From NCBI GenBank assembly GCA_019828545.1, contig JACVRA010000128.1:62001-126000 (forward strand): a stretch of 64,000 bases of DNA, written 5' to 3'. Below the pieces are notes generated by a model. That model worked only from the letters and a program-made list of their open reading frames with translations, did not search any database and had not been told where the DNA came from. Both the position numbers and the translations under genes were made by a program. This document shows positions 33,210-44,902 of the stretch, piece by piece. Positions within the stretch are counted from its first letter, which is position 1; the number at the start of each line of letters is the position of its first letter. The stretch is from Paracamarosporium sp. OC-R06-R3. Taxonomy: Eukaryota; Ascomycota; Dothideomycetes; Pleosporales; Didymosphaeriaceae.

Positions 33210-34194
33210 GGCGATGGTGGTGCAGCGAGCGGTGTTCAAGGTCTTTCCGGATATTGTTTGGGGTAATATGGTCTTACTTTGATGTTCGGGAGTTATCATC
33301 TAACGCTTCATGCAATGTGAGAGACGCTCGTCTCACTCCATGCGGCACAGTATGCTCAAATGATAAATGACCAACACGGGGCATTAAATAGACAGCAATA
33401 CATCCCGTTTGGGTAGTCCATCGTCTTGATCCTATTTGATACCAACGGCGGAGAGTGGCGGCTTACGCCTAGCCTGGCACAGCTTGGTTTCTTAGTGGTG
33501 TTACCACTAGATGTCTGCCGTTTTCTACTTCGAGTTAGTTGCCGCTAATCCAAACCATCCATGCAACGATCTATTTGTGACCAGGATGAAGTAATGGGGT
33601 CGCTTGTACTGTGTAGATGGATGATCCTGTGTGACCTGATATGTTGCGAACAATTTGCCGTCGTTGGTTGCGCTTACTTGTAGGGCACGGGCAACGGTTA
33701 GTTAATATCGGAGGATGAACAATACAGACATCTTGTCAAACCAAGATTGGTGTGCACAAAATAGATCTGTGCTAATAAATTAATAGCTTACCAAGGTACG
33801 CGCAGAAACCGTTGCATTTAGTATAACTTGGCCACGCAGTAATCTCTACAATGAGTGCTGGTAGTAACGAACTAAATCACCTGTCGTGAAAACCGGATGC
33901 GGAAAAAGGTAAATTTGTATTACACGTATCCTATGATGTACTAGCGTGCAGAAACGCAGGTCCATACCCATGCAGCCGAGCCTCCTTGCCGCGGTATTGC
34001 GTGGCATCCTGGTGTAGCACCTTACATTGAGGTTTGCCACGTGGTGCTGTAGAGTAAAACAGCATCTCGTGTATAAACAGACAGCTTTGATAGACCAGTA
34101 TAACGCTGGAGAAATGATTCAATGCGGAGAAAAATCGCATATGCATTAGCAAGTCCCACATTCCTCAACATGATAGTTATCCCGCTCCAGTCCG
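33210..34194. other. Intergenic region, no supported gene
   Basis: 985 bp between the GST start and the stop of the Q/P-rich gene, both on the minus strand. Short frames have no protein-like character. No RNA gene recognised. Confidence 0.45.
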
Positions 34195-35387
34195 TTATTG
34201 TGGCGTTCCATTGAAATAGTTATTTGCAGGGCGGCCCGCGGAAGGGTTCGGGACCCAGCTGTGTCCCGGCGGTGGTTGTATCTGAGCTTGAGGCTGAGGT
34301 TGCCCCTGGAATTGAAATTGAGATTGAGGTTGTTGCTGTGGTTGCGGGATCTGCCCTTGAGAAAGAGGCCGCGCCTGAGGTACACAAGGAATAGGCGACA
34401 TCGTCTGTACGAGTGGAGGCAATGCAGGAGCCATCTTATTATAATCATCCCATGTATGCTCTGGAAGATTTGAAAAGGCTTTGCCGGAGGTTAGGAGTAG
34501 TATGTATGATGATGGCTGATGAGGGAAAAGGTATAAGCCCTGTAACATCCCTGTTAGAAGAACTCTGTTTCACGATCGTGAAAAACAAATAGGGAACTGG
34601 GCTTACAGCAACACCACTAAAATTCGGTGCTTCCTCCAGGAACTTGTTCGTCCCTCTGAGCCCCTCCTCTTTCTCCTTTCCTTTTAGATCCCAACTCCCG
34701 CCTCCTTTGACCGTGCGCATGAAGTAACTCCCGTCAGCGCCCAAACTCACAAAATTAGGAGCATCTCCCCCATTCTCTTTCCAGACGGTCTTCCATGCAT
34801 CTTGACTAACGAGACGGTGCAATAATGCTTTCTCCAACGGCGGCGGCAAATTACTCCACGAAGCAGACGTTTTGTCGTGTGCATAGTACGAGTCCCATGA
34901 ACCAATGCTGATCGACAGAGTGGTGAGGTCACGTATTATACGCGGATGGCCGCAGTACAAGTATTCGGTCAGAGGATTGGGGAGGTTGTAGTGGCCTAGT
35001 AGTGTGAGATGGGCAATTGATAGAAGGACAAACATAGAAACTCACGACAATACACCTCTCCATCGTGATCTCGATAGCTCACAAAGTACGTTCCATTTTC
35101 ACCCTGCGCAAACTCGATGACGTCTCTGATGGGAGGCTGCTTCGTAAACAATGCTTCGACATCCGGGGAAAGATTGCGCCTAAATCCTGTCAGATCCTTC
35201 GGAAACACAACTTTGCTTCACAATACACATCGATAAAACGAGGTAGACGAAGTCTCTTGAGACTCTAATCGCAACAAGCCGTAACAAAGAAACGAGCATA
35301 CAGAACAACTCACCATGCCCAATGCGTAGGACTGTTAAAGAAATACGCGTCCTTCACGCCCATCACGAACGAAACAAAGATCGGCAT
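34195..35387 (-). CDS. Hypothetical four-exon protein with Q/P-rich C-terminus
   Basis: I do not recognise this protein. Exons are 35387-35314, 35215-35046, 34995-34607 and 34539-34195 (978 nt, 325 residues). All four junctions are in frame. The start is MPIFVSFVMGVKDAYFF. The first acceptor is the AAG at 35216. The ordered core has FPKDLTGFRRNLSP, GENGTYFVSYRDHDGEVYC, a HYNLPNPLTEYLY block, and SLGADGSYFMRTVKGG, which resembles the earlier GTYFVSY and may be a degenerate repeat. A short hydrophobic strip (SSYILLLTS) precedes a disordered Gln/Pro tail (QGQIPQPQQQPQSQFQFQG). No signal peptide. Function unknown. Confidence 0.7.
34265..34360 (-). repeat. Coding Gln/Pro low-complexity repeat
   Basis: CAG/CAA/CCG-rich tandem codons encode PQPQQQPQSQFQFQGQPQPQ and related units in the tail of the four-exon hypothetical protein. 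The region is in frame and probably variable in length. Confidence 0.8.
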
Positions 35388-36058
35388 CTTGACTGGAGAC
35401 AGCTCTGAACCGTAGGGCTGGACCCAAGCGAAGGCGCGATGGGGAAGTGGAGCATAAGCGAGGCGATCCCGAAGCGCGCAGTACGTCTACTGTGTATGGA
35501 GCATGCACGCTAAGAGGGTATCATGAAAGATCAAGGGTATCAAGGACGCGAAATGCACAGCAAGTGCAGCTGTAGGTACTTAGCGAGTGAAGGATAGGGT
35601 GGATGTAAGAGAGACGCGCTGATCGCCGACGTCGTCAGCTAGCCCCTCCAATCGTACTCGCTTAATCTTGCCTGATACGACGGACATTTCAGAGTGTTGC
35701 GGAAGGCATAACGTGCTACAAATCGACAGCCGAATGATATGTTCATTGTGATCTTCGTGATTCAAATTATACATTTGCAGAATACTAATGCCTGCAGCCG
35801 TCCGTAGACCAAGCCACTATTCCAACCCCTAATCCGCGCTATCAGAACATAAATGCAATGCTACGAGCGAGCGCCGCCGCACTACACCATATAACCCTAT
35901 CGTGACATACATCTCTTATGAACGCCAATTTCCTAGTTGTTTTGAACAAAACATACACGCACGCAAATGTGAAGCCTTATGTAGAGCCCATATCAGACTC
36001 AATGACTCCAACCCCTCGGAAACTCAGTACGCACTTGGTCATCGAAGTCGAGGAATGC
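35388..36058. other. Intergenic region, no supported gene
   Basis: 671 bp upstream of the four-exon gene and downstream of the ING/PHD gene. No supported frame. It presumably holds the promoter of the former. Confidence 0.5.
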
Positions 36059-38641
36059 CTACCTGTTCCCTCTTCGTCCCGGCAGCGGAGGTGGCACTTT
36101 GGGGTTGCCGTAGGCGTCTGTACTAAGGGCAACCCTACAATCAGGGCAATACCATTTGGCACGACGTGCGGGAAGCTCGCCATCCTTTAGGCCTACGCAC
36201 TCCAGGTGGAACCACTCTTTTTCGCACTGGTATCCGTTAGCATCAAGAACATGCAAGTAGAGGTTAGTGCGACTCACATGGTTATCACAAAGGATCATCG
36301 ACCCGAAGCTGACGTCGTCACAGATACAGTATCTCTCCTCGTCTTGGTCGATCTCTTCCGCAGGTTCAGAATCTTCCTCAGGCTTCTTCCTCTTTTTGTT
36401 CTTATTACCCTGTGCCCGTTTCACATTCGTAACTGTTTTCTGCCCACCATCGCCATTCGTGATCTCGCCTTTGGGTGGCGCTTTCCTCCGTGTGCTCGTG
36501 CGAGTAGGAACTGGAGTAGGAGCCGCGAGCGCGGATTGACCAAAGACGCTATGGCGACGGAGTTCGCGAGTACTCTGTCCTTGTTCGTGGGGTTTGGGTT
36601 CTTCGCTCTGAGCCTTTGGGGTCGGGACGTGACCGCGAGAAGAACTGGGGCGAGAAGACCGTGGGCGGGTAGTTTGGACCGGAGTGGGAGGAGCAGCCTC
36701 AGGCGCGGGCGTAGGGACCTTTTGCTTCTTCACAAGTGGTGCAGGGACGGAAACTGGACTCGACGGCTTCTCTTTCGGTGGGGCGACTGACTCCCTTCTA
36801 GGGCGAGAAGAAGCTGCCGTCACGTTTGAAGCTGCTGCAGGTGCTGAAGGGACCGTGGAAGATAGTTGAGCTTCTGCAGAAGCTTGAACGGCAGGTGAAA
36901 GTACAGCAGGCGTGCCAGGCTGACTACTCGCTGCTGTTTGTGAGATGCCGGCACTTTTCGGTGTACCGGGTCCTGCCGGGGCCAGAGGTATCTGCATGGT
37001 GGTCGTCTTGGTGATCTCTGGATTTGGTACAGGAGTCTTCACACCAGGCGAGGGACCAGTGGGCGTAAGATTTTGTGGTGAGGACGCTTCGCCAGAAGTC
37101 GTTAAAAGATTCAACCGGGGCCGCTTTCGCTCGGGGGGCTTGCTGTCACTGTCCTGCGAGGCTATTGAGGGTTCTCTTGATACTTCTGCCAGCTCTTCGA
37201 ACGTTGGCTGCGGACTTGAATCACGCTTGCGCTTGTTCGGGGTCTTCGCAATAGCTTTCTTGCCTGCGCCACCAGTGCTAAAGCTTAGCTCTTGCATCCA
37301 ATCGGCGGCCTCCTTGATCCTTTTGGTAGCGTTTTCCAGTTCTTGTGCATCGCGTACAGCCTGCCGACGCCGACTGTCTCGATTCGACAGCCTTGTATCT
37401 CTGAAATCAAGCGATTCTATAGGAGTGACACTGTCTTCCATCTCAGTATCTCTTGGAAGTTCGATCGGGGTAGGCTCGATGTCTGCTGGTGTTGATTCAG
37501 CGGGCGGTGCAGCCGGCGCGGGTGCGGGGGCGGGTATAGGTGCGGGTATAGATGCGGGTATAGGTGCGGGTACGGGCACCGGTACTGGTGGAGTTTCCGC
37601 GGCAACCTGTGGAATAGTTGATCGTAGTGTTGGAGCGGCGGGCTCTTCATCAAGAAACTCGTCGCCTGTCTCTTCACATCGCTTCTTCTCCCTCTCGTAC
37701 GCTTCTTGTCCGCGTCCCGCGGCTTCCAGCTGACGCTTAATCATGGTCTCACTAGGAGTCCACACCGCATTCTTCTTCATCTTTTTCCTGAGCACAGCCA
37801 TCTCGTACTCGGTGAGCTTGAACCACGGCGCCCACTTGCTGCCAGGTCTAGCGTTTTCGGGTGGAGGTGAGAGTCTAGCAAGTGCGTTACTCGTAGAAAT
37901 GCCAGCGAGTGAACTGTGAACATTGGTGCCTGAACCTGGAGGCCGTACCCGCACCTTGGGAGGCTTCGGCGTCTTGTCCTTACGGTCTTTAAGCCTCTTG
38001 GGTGCTATGGCGACATCAGCGTTGTATCCCACTTCTGAATCGTCCGAATCCGAGAAGCTTGCAGAACGAATGCGTACACCAGGCAGTGGGATCCTGGACT
38101 TTTTGCGATCGCGTGGACGCGCCGTCGAGCTGCCGGCATACCGACCGTCGAGTGTCAGGCGCAGGTGCGGGGTTGCAAAGTTTCGATTCAGCGATCGCGG
38201 CGCTTGAGGTGATACAGGAGCAGGCGTAGGGTCGCGGGACGGTGGCTCTGGCTGCGCCTGAAGCTTTCTCTTGATTATGCCAATGCGGTGCTTGTGGCGC
38301 TCCGCAACTTCGTACAGGCGCGAGGCCTCTGCGTACGACGACTCCCGAGCGTATATGGCCCTGTCGAGGGAAAGAGCGATTTCCCTGCGGAGCTCGGTGG
38401 GGTCTGGGCGCTCGCGAGCGGGGATGGTGGGAAGTTTGCCATACTTGACAGTGAGGTGGTGGACGGCCTGGGTGGCATCGACGTAGGTCTGGTCGAGATC
38501 GCCGATCAAGCGGAGCGAGCGCACGAGGTCGGAGGGGAAGAATTCGGTGTAGTCGAGGAAGTCGTTGACCGTGGTTTGGGCGTCTGGGTTTGCGACGGGC
38601 GGCGGCGTCAGGTCCTCCTGCGCAGCTGCATCTTCGGCCAT
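36059..38641 (-). CDS. ING-family chromatin protein with C-terminal PHD finger
   Basis: ING proteins read histone H3K4 methylation with a PHD finger and bring acetyltransferase or deacetylase complexes. The ATG is at 38641 (MAEDAAAQEDLTPPPV). The frame is open upstream to a stop at ~38818 but has no ATG. The N-terminal ING helix is VNDFLDYTEFFPSDLVRSL...IGDLDQTY. A very long disordered Pro/Ser/Thr-rich middle includes repeated APIPA units and basic patches. The PHD finger near the C-terminus has YCICDDVSFGSMILCDN, HC, EWFHLECVGL and WYCPDC. A 51-bp intron (36227-36277) splits the finger between ligand Cys residues. Length is 843 residues, long for the family (yeast Yng2/Pho23 are ~280-330). 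The subgroup is not decided. Confidence 0.87.
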   Translation of the reverse strand: MAEDAAAQEDLTPPPVANPDAQTTVNDFLDYTEFFPSDLVRSLRLIGDLDQTYVDATQAVHHLTVKYGKLPTIPARERPDPTELRREIALSLDRAIYARESSYAEASRLYEVAERHKHRIGIIKRKLQAQPEPPSRDPTPAPVSPQAPRSLNRNFATPHLRLTLDGRYAGSSTARPRDRKKSRIPLPGVRIRSASFSDSDDSEVGYNADVAIAPKRLKDRKDKTPKPPKVRVRPPGSGTNVHSSLAGISTSNALARLSPPPENARPGSKWAPWFKLTEYEMAVLRKKMKKNAVWTPSETMIKRQLEAAGRGQEAYEREKKRCEETGDEFLDEEPAAPTLRSTIPQVAAETPPVPVPVPAPIPASIPAPIPAPAPAPAAPPAESTPADIEPTPIELPRDTEMEDSVTPIESLDFRDTRLSNRDSRRRQAVRDAQELENATKRIKEAADWMQELSFSTGGAGKKAIAKTPNKRKRDSSPQPTFEELAEVSREPSIASQDSDSKPPERKRPRLNLLTTSGEASSPQNLTPTGPSPGVKTPVPNPEITKTTTMQIPLAPAGPGTPKSAGISQTAASSQPGTPAVLSPAVQASAEAQLSSTVPSAPAAASNVTAASSRPRRESVAPPKEKPSSPVSVPAPLVKKQKVPTPAPEAAPPTPVQTTRPRSSRPSSSRGHVPTPKAQSEEPKPHEQGQSTRELRRHSVFGQSALAAPTPVPTRTSTRRKAPPKGEITNGDGGQKTVTNVKRAQGNKNKKRKKPEEDSEPAEEIDQDEERYCICDDVSFGSMILCDNHVSRTNLYLHVLDANGYQCEKEWFHLECVGLKDGELPARRAKWYCPDCRVALSTDAYGNPKVPPPLPGRRGNR
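37500..37590 (-). repeat. Coding GCGGGT/GGTATA-type repeat (Ala-Pro-Ile)
   Basis: Plus-strand units reading GCGGGTATAGGT and variants encode APIPAxIPAP-type repeats in the disordered centre of the ING protein. The reading frame is kept through all units. Confidence 0.8.
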
Positions 38642-39592
38642 GTTGTCGCTATCGCATCGCGGGTCGCGCGTCGGTTTCGGGGTGCCAGACGGGCGCGTCA
38701 GGCTCTCCAACCACGCGTCAATGATGTCGAGGGGGAGGGGGAATGGGGCGGACGGGGCAATCGTGATCGTGATAGATACGGGCGAGCTAGGATGGCTGCT
38801 GCTGTGTCGTCGCCGTCACATGGTTCCGTTTGAGGGACCGCAGCCCGCCTAACCGCTTTGGGCGGCTGCTTGGCGGTGGATCGCCAGGCACCAAGCGCGC
38901 AGTTGACCAGCTCCACAAGGCGATGCGGGGATGGCACCGTCGGAGAATAAACGTTATGCATCTTCTCGTTTGTGGTACAAAGATGGGACGTCATGTCGAC
39001 GAGCGTTGCTTGCCCGTCTACCTGCAATCGAAATTCATCCTATGCGACCGACCTGAATATATGCCATTTCGATAGCCTCATCCTCTGCCGGCTGCGAGTC
39101 ACTGTAGGATGCACCTAGTTCCCTTCGCATGCAACTCCATTGCTCTATCTCAGCGTCATGATCCAGCCGCATCGCTCCCTGTGTCTTTCGGTCACGGAGA
39201 TGAACACGCCTATGGGCTTCTTTCTTCTATATAACTGTATGACGCCCCCATAGCTTGCGCCGCCGCACAGCGCCTACAGACAGCCTTCAACCAATGACTC
39301 AAGCACTGCTTCCCATTGATGACCGTCAAACGCACGTTACTTTAAACCCTTTCTGTTCTTCACTCAATCATCGTCTGCGTGCTTTCCCAGTTGCATAAAT
39401 GTCTCGGCGAGTTCGCGCCTGCCTCACTCACCGATAACACTCCACTTTCATCGGCCACAAGCGCGCTTTCCTCATTCAGTCTGCTCCTAACAAACGCAAC
39501 TTCCGGCGTATTATATGGAAGGAGCACCGCACTTGCGGACCCCCTTGCTCTCCAGCACACCACAACCCCGTTTGTTCGTACCACGACCCAAC
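38642..39592. promoter_or_regulatory. Divergent promoter region of the ING/PHD and Gfd2-like genes
   Basis: 951 bp separate the two start codons. No confident coding exon in between. A TATA-like stretch TTCTATATAACTG at ~39223-39235 could serve the Gfd2-like gene, and 39300-39590 is pyrimidine-rich, as for a leader. These are inferences from composition. Confidence 0.4.
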
Positions 39593-42107
39593 ATGGATTC
39601 CAAACTGGCTGCTCGTTTGGAGCGGCTCCGTGTGCTCTCGCAGGACGATCTCGCAGCGTTACCTGATAGGCCGCCTTCCCCCGTGCTCGACAGTGAAGAC
39701 GAGCCTGCCCTGGGTGGCGGCGTGACACTTGTGCCCGAAGCCACTGCCGTTGAATCGACCGGTGAAGCACCATCATCTAGTGCCGGCGCCCCCCACGACA
39801 CGAGTAAACGGCCTCTTTCACTTTCACCTGACACCAATGGTGACATGGATAAGGGGCAGCCGGAACGTCCTCCTCCCACAAACGGACAGTCCGAGAACGG
39901 CGAACGTAGATTCGTCTGGGTCAAGGGTGCCGAGAGCTCGCATAACTTAGGATCGCAGCCTCAGCTTGCAGCTCTTCCTGCTAAACCACTACCACCTGCA
40001 GTGCTCCAGAGAAGCGAGCTGGCGGCAATTCACGAGAGATACTTTACGCCTATTGTTGCTCTCTCCAAGTATCCATACAAGTTCTGCAACAAGAATTGCA
40101 TGCAAGATATCGCCTCAGCTTTCTTCGACCAAGGAAAGTTCTGGGCTCGTGAGTGGGATCTGTAAGTCATCTAATCCGTTTGTGTGTAATCCAGGAATGT
40201 GCTGGAGGCGGCATGTAACCACTTGGCGCCCTATGATTAATTATCTCTTGTTCTCGATCGATCTGACGCTAAATCCGACAGGTATTATCTTTGGGATATC
40301 GAGGAATCTAAGCCTCTTATCCTGATAGGGGAGAGTCAAGTTAAAGATCTCCTAAAAGAGATCAACTCTTGTCTCAAGCTCGATCTCACAATCACCGACT
40401 CACAGCGTGACGAAGGTCTTGTTCTTCGTTTCCCAGACCATACCCGTTGCTGTCCTCGCTATCTAGGTCGATCACATACTAGAAACGAATACAACAGCAT
40501 GACAGATCAAGTTCCAGGTGTAGCTATCCGTCCACCGAATGAGTTAGCTCCACCTTCGATCGATGGTCAGACGCTGGAGGACTTCAAAGCGTTGATCGAG
40601 GAAGCGTGGGAAGTGCAAAAGAACAAGAGCAAGGCGTCGAAAGAGAAGAAGCGGGTCGACCGTATGCAGAAGCTGAAGGTATTGACGGACCAGCTCAAGC
40701 GGGCCCAGCGGTATCTCGGCCTTCGATTGAGTGCAAAGGAAGGTAAGTGCATGCTTACAACACCATGGTGAATGTTTCGGTATATTTTGTTACCACAAAA
40801 TCGACAATACAACGACCGACTAATGGCAAGATGTGGTTTTGATACTGTATACAATGCTGGAGCCATTTTAGGCTAACTCATATTACAGGACAATCTGCGT
40901 CTGGAGCACCGCCTACGGTAGACGTTTCTCTATCTGTGCCTTACCCCTACGACCGCTTAGTGGTCTTCGTATGCGTCGATGTCGAAGCGTACGAGAAAGA
41001 TCATCGTAAGATTACCGAAGTCGGTGTGGCAACATTAGATACTCGCGACCTGATCGACATAGCACCCGGACAAGACGGTGAGAACTGGAGGTCTAAAATC
41101 CAAGCTCGTCACCTTCGGATCGCCGAACATGCTCACTTGGTGAATAGCGAATTTGTCTCAGGTTGTCCCGATCGCTTCTATTTTGGCCAGTCTGAGAGAG
41201 TGTCTCTGAAAGATGCTCCCGCTATTGTTGCGGCATGCTTCGAAGCGCCTTTCTGCGCAAATTCCGGTCAAGTCTCTGAGGACAAGAGTATCGGCGGTGA
41301 TGAGAAGCGCAACCTTATCTTGTTAGGCCATGACACCCTTACAGACGTCAGGTACCTGCAAGATCTTGGCTTTGACCCACTGACAGTTCCTAATCTTCTC
41401 GAATATCAAGACTCGGCAAACCTATACCGTGTATGGCGGCGTGACCAGCAAATCACTAGCCTTGGCAAAATTCTGCACGACTTTGACATTGCTGGCTGGG
41501 GAATACATAACGCAGGTAATGACGCTGTATACACGATTCAGGCCTTCCTGTGCGTTTGTGTTCGCGAAGCAGCTATCAGGAATTCCACTACTTTGCAAGA
41601 ATTCCGCAACGAACAAATTGAGTCGAGAATTGCCCATGCCAAGGAAGAGCTCAAGCAACACATTGAGGCTGACGCGCAGGGATGGGATGCGCTCGATGCT
41701 GAGGGTGACGGTGGTGAGCCAGTGCGTATTGAGATGAAGAAGGGACCAGCACCAGCTGAGAAGAAGGTGTCAGTCACAACTCCTAAGATAAATACGAGCG
41801 CCACATCAGCCTCCAATATTGTCGGAGGCCATGGCTGCACACGCTCGAATGACGGGCACAAACACATCGGAAACTCCACGGCTCCGAATGGCGACTTCGT
41901 GGTATCTGAACCCCAGGTATGTGACAAATCGATGACCTACAGAAGAGTGTGACTTTTTGTATAGTGTTTACTAAAGTCTCGAGATTCTTCGCAGCCTGTG
42001 TACTCCAACTTCCACAACTTGATATCCAGATATCTTGATACAGAACTGACAATTTTTGATAGGTCCATAATACAGACGACGGTTGGGGTAGCTCCGCAGC
42101 TTGGTAG
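39593..42107 (+). CDS. Gfd2/YDR514C-like domain protein with intact DEDDh nuclease motifs
   Basis: Four exons: 39593-40161, 40282-40742, 40889-41916 and 42063-42107 (700 residues). An ATG at 39515 would add 26 residues. The C-terminal domain has an RNase H-like exonuclease fold: VCVDVEAYE (D-x-E), LLGHDTLTDVRYLQ (second Asp), and GIHNAGNDAVYT (His ... Asp), the DEDDh set. The family is named after yeast Gfd2 (linked to Dbp5/mRNA export). Family knowledge does not settle the reaction here, but the catalytic residues look complete. The N-terminal ~130 residues are disordered. The middle has FCNKNCMQDIASAFF and a Lys-rich coiled coil. The last exon encodes only TDDGWGSSAAW. It shares a divergent promoter with the ING gene. 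Confidence 0.82.
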
Positions 42108-42603
42108 GGAAGGTTCCATTCTGGAAGAGCTGAACAGTACAGTGGGGTTTGCGCGAATTTGGCGATGATACCAGAGCGTGGGCTTATGTATGGCTTGGAA
42201 TTATGGGATATGTGAATCAGTGTTTCTAAGAGCTGATGGAGTAATGGCCCTCTATGCGTGACAAGGCTAACTCGAGCAAAGAAACGTCAGACAATTGCTC
42301 TGTTCTTGATATTGAATATATCTACGTTGAGATATCGTGATGGATGCTAACACGCGCAATTAGTGGCAACCAAAAGCGAACTCGCATGGCTGCACCGTCA
42401 GCTGCAGGGTCGCTTACCAAGCCGTTAATCATTCAGGAACCATTCCACGTTTCGACAGTAATAATATTAGTGGATCTACGATTAGTGTTGATTATCACAA
42501 TATCATAGACGCCTCATGTTCAAGGCTTCTCGACTTCTAAAATGTTTAAAATTCTCCAGAGGCAGTCCCAGCCTTCCCGAGCGCCAATTTTACTACTTCT
42601 ACC
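42108..42603. other. Intergenic region, no feature seen
   Basis: 496 bp between two plus-strand genes (Gfd2-like and aquaporin). No supported frame. The last ~80 bp are likely the aquaporin leader. Confidence 0.5.
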
Positions 42604-43768
42604 ATGTCCACAGCGAAAGACGTCGAAGCCGTAGACCCGTCTGGTCTCCGCCAACGGAGACATCGGGAACATGCGCCGCCCGTAGCATCTCGCCCTTTCG
42701 CAGGCCGCATCGGCGGAAACCAGGAATTTACAATATCCCCTAGCGACTCTGACTTCTCCTCTGTCGTCGCGCAAACCCCCGACGCTGCTCCCATATTCAC
42801 ATGGCGCGAGTCCTTCCGTCTATCCGCCTTCTCCTCCCTTGATCTCTGGAAAGAAGCGACCATCGAGGCCGTAGGGACATGCCTACAAGTCTGGCTGGCA
42901 GGCCTATACGCCATCGGTCTCTCGCCTATTGGCGTGCAACCGTCCAATGGGCCTGTCACGGCAGTTTTGATCGGTAGCATTGCGAACGTGTTCTTGGTAT
43001 CTCTGTTCATCTTCGGGGGTGGACCGGTTAGTGGTGGACACTTCAACCCGCTGATTACGATGGCGACGTTCGTGGCGCAGTTGGCTGCTTTCCCTCGCGC
43101 AGTGCTGTATGTGATTTTTCAGTGTGTTGGGGCGGTGTTAGCCGGGTTCATGATTAGGGTGAGTTTGGGAGATGGGAGGAGCGGGTTGAGGGTTGTGCCT
43201 GGGTGTACGGTTGATACGGGGATTGTGAGTCCCGGGGAAGCGTACGTTTTACTGTGCCGATGGAATGGGGAAGAGGTTAGCTGACGGGATTGCAGGTATG
43301 CTCTTGAGACGATGACATCGTTTGCGTTGCTATTCATTTCATTCGGTGTGGGACTAGACCCGAGGCAGAAGGGAGTGTTTGGACCTGCGTTGTCTCCGAT
43401 TCTGGTCTGTTGTCCCTCCTTGTCGATTATCTTCTCGACATGCTGATTCTTCAGGTTGGCCTAGCGCTGGGACTATGCAATTTTGCGTCTGGAGTCGCAA
43501 GGGCTGGGTATACAGGGGCGTGTAAGTTCTGTAGCTTTCGCGGTTATTCTTGGTTTGGTCACTGAACATAGTTGTAGCATTGAATCCGGCGCGGTGTCTC
43601 GGCCTCATGGCCGCTGGCGGTAGGTAGCAAGTGCTCATCATAAGTTGAAGAGTTGCTGATAAGTTGACAGAGTATTTTGAGTACCATTATATTCATTGGG
43701 CTGGCCCGATAACGGCTGCGATTCTGAATGGGATCATGTACCAGGCGATTCCGATATACAAGCATTGA
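42604..43768 (+). CDS. Aquaporin (MIP family) channel
   Basis: Membrane channel for water or small solutes. Five exons: 42604-43241, 43296-43404, 43455-43521, 43578-43619 and 43671-43768 (317 residues). All junctions close in frame. After a ~75-residue disordered cytosolic N-terminus (RRHREHAPPVASRPFAGR) come six membrane segments. The first pore motif is GGHFNPLITMA, NPL instead of NPA. The second is SLNPARCLGLM with a normal NPA and its Arg. WAGPITAAILNGIMYQ is the last helix. NPL-type substitution is known in several fungal aquaporin groups, and selectivity cannot be told from the sequence. The tail is short (IPIYKH). Confidence 0.87.
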
Positions 43769-44102
43769 TGCATGAATGCATGATGAACAGAATCATACTG
43801 AGCACTGGTCTTGACGCGTATAGCGTATAGTTTTAGATGAATACGATAATTCTCGGTGGTAAACGATGCGCGACTGCTCTAGCGCGCTAAGAATTGCAGT
43901 GCAAAAAAATAGAGTTTGAAAGTTGATCGATGGATCCCAGGGCTTCATCAGATGCACGTGACTGCCAAGAACGGCCTAACCGTCGCATCAACTAGCGCGC
44001 TCGCTTACCGTGCGCGGCAGTCGCGAATATTGCCCACACGCCATAATTCTTCTCTCGAACTCCAGGACAACTTCGATTTCGACACATCCGCCAACCGCCA
44101 AC
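43769..44102. promoter_or_regulatory. Promoter region of the eS7 gene
   Basis: 334 bp between the aquaporin stop and the eS7 start. A pyrimidine- and A-rich leader (TTCTTCTCTCGAACTCC) precedes the ATG, normal for a ribosomal protein gene. No TATA box is confident. Confidence 0.45.
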
Positions 44103-44902
44103 ATGTCGAACTACACGAAGATCGCTGCCAACAGCCCGTCCAGGAGCTCGCCCTCTGAGATCGAGGTCGCCATCAACAATGCCCTCGAGGATCTCCAGAA
44201 CAACATCCCCGACCTGAGGAGCTCTCTGCGCCCTCTTCAGTTCGTGTCCGCTCGCGAGGTAAGATGAAGCAATTACCTCTACACAGACACACCTCTACCT
44301 CCCTCGATGCGCTCTCGGACGCCGAAGCCGTCGCATACACACCACACTATTGAACGAAGAGGCGGTGGGCACTGGGCAGCTTTGCTGACACCAGGATTCT
44401 TAGATCGAGGTCGGTCACGGCAGGAAGGCCATTGTCATCTTCGTCCCGGTTCCCCTTCTCCAGGGCTGGCACAAGATCCAGCAGCGGTAAGCTCCACGTC
44501 TACAAATCTTTCAAGATTTGCGCTGATCTGTTTAGCCTCACTCGTGAGCTCGAGAAGAAGTTCTCTGACCGCCACGTCCTGCTGGTCGCTTCCCGCCGCA
44601 TTCTCCCCCGTCCCAAGCGCTCCAACCGCTCGCGCTCCAACCAGACCCAGAAGCGCCCCCGCTCGCGGACTCTCACTGCTGTCCACGACAACATCCTCAC
44701 CGACCTCGTCTACCCCGTCGAGATCGTTGGCAAGCGTCTCAGGACCAAGGAGGACGGCTCCAAGCTCCTCAAGGTTGTTCTCGATGAGAAGGAGCGTGGC
44801 GGTGTTGACTACAGGCTCGACACCTACTCCGAGGTCTACAAGCGCCTCACTGGCAAGACTGTCAACTTCGAGTTCCCTCAGAGCGCTACTTCCGACTACT
44901 AG
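44103..44902 (+). CDS. RPS7: 40S ribosomal protein eS7
   Basis: Component of the small ribosomal subunit. Exons are 44103-44258, 44404-44486 and 44536-44902 (201 residues). The start is [19 protein letters not shown]. Landmarks: [74 protein letters not shown], then [20 protein letters not shown]. The C-terminus is complete ([13 protein letters not shown]). Introns interrupt the N-terminal third, as usual for fungal RPS7. The codons are strongly C-ending, unlike the neighbours, as expected for a highly expressed gene. Opposite-frame long ORFs at the same place are shadows caused by this codon bias. Confidence 0.97.

Noticed and set aside
36945..37733. A 262-codon plus-strand frame opposite the ING protein
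   Set aside because: It mirrors the low-complexity Pro/Ala coding sequence on the other strand. The ING frame has recognisable domains at both ends.
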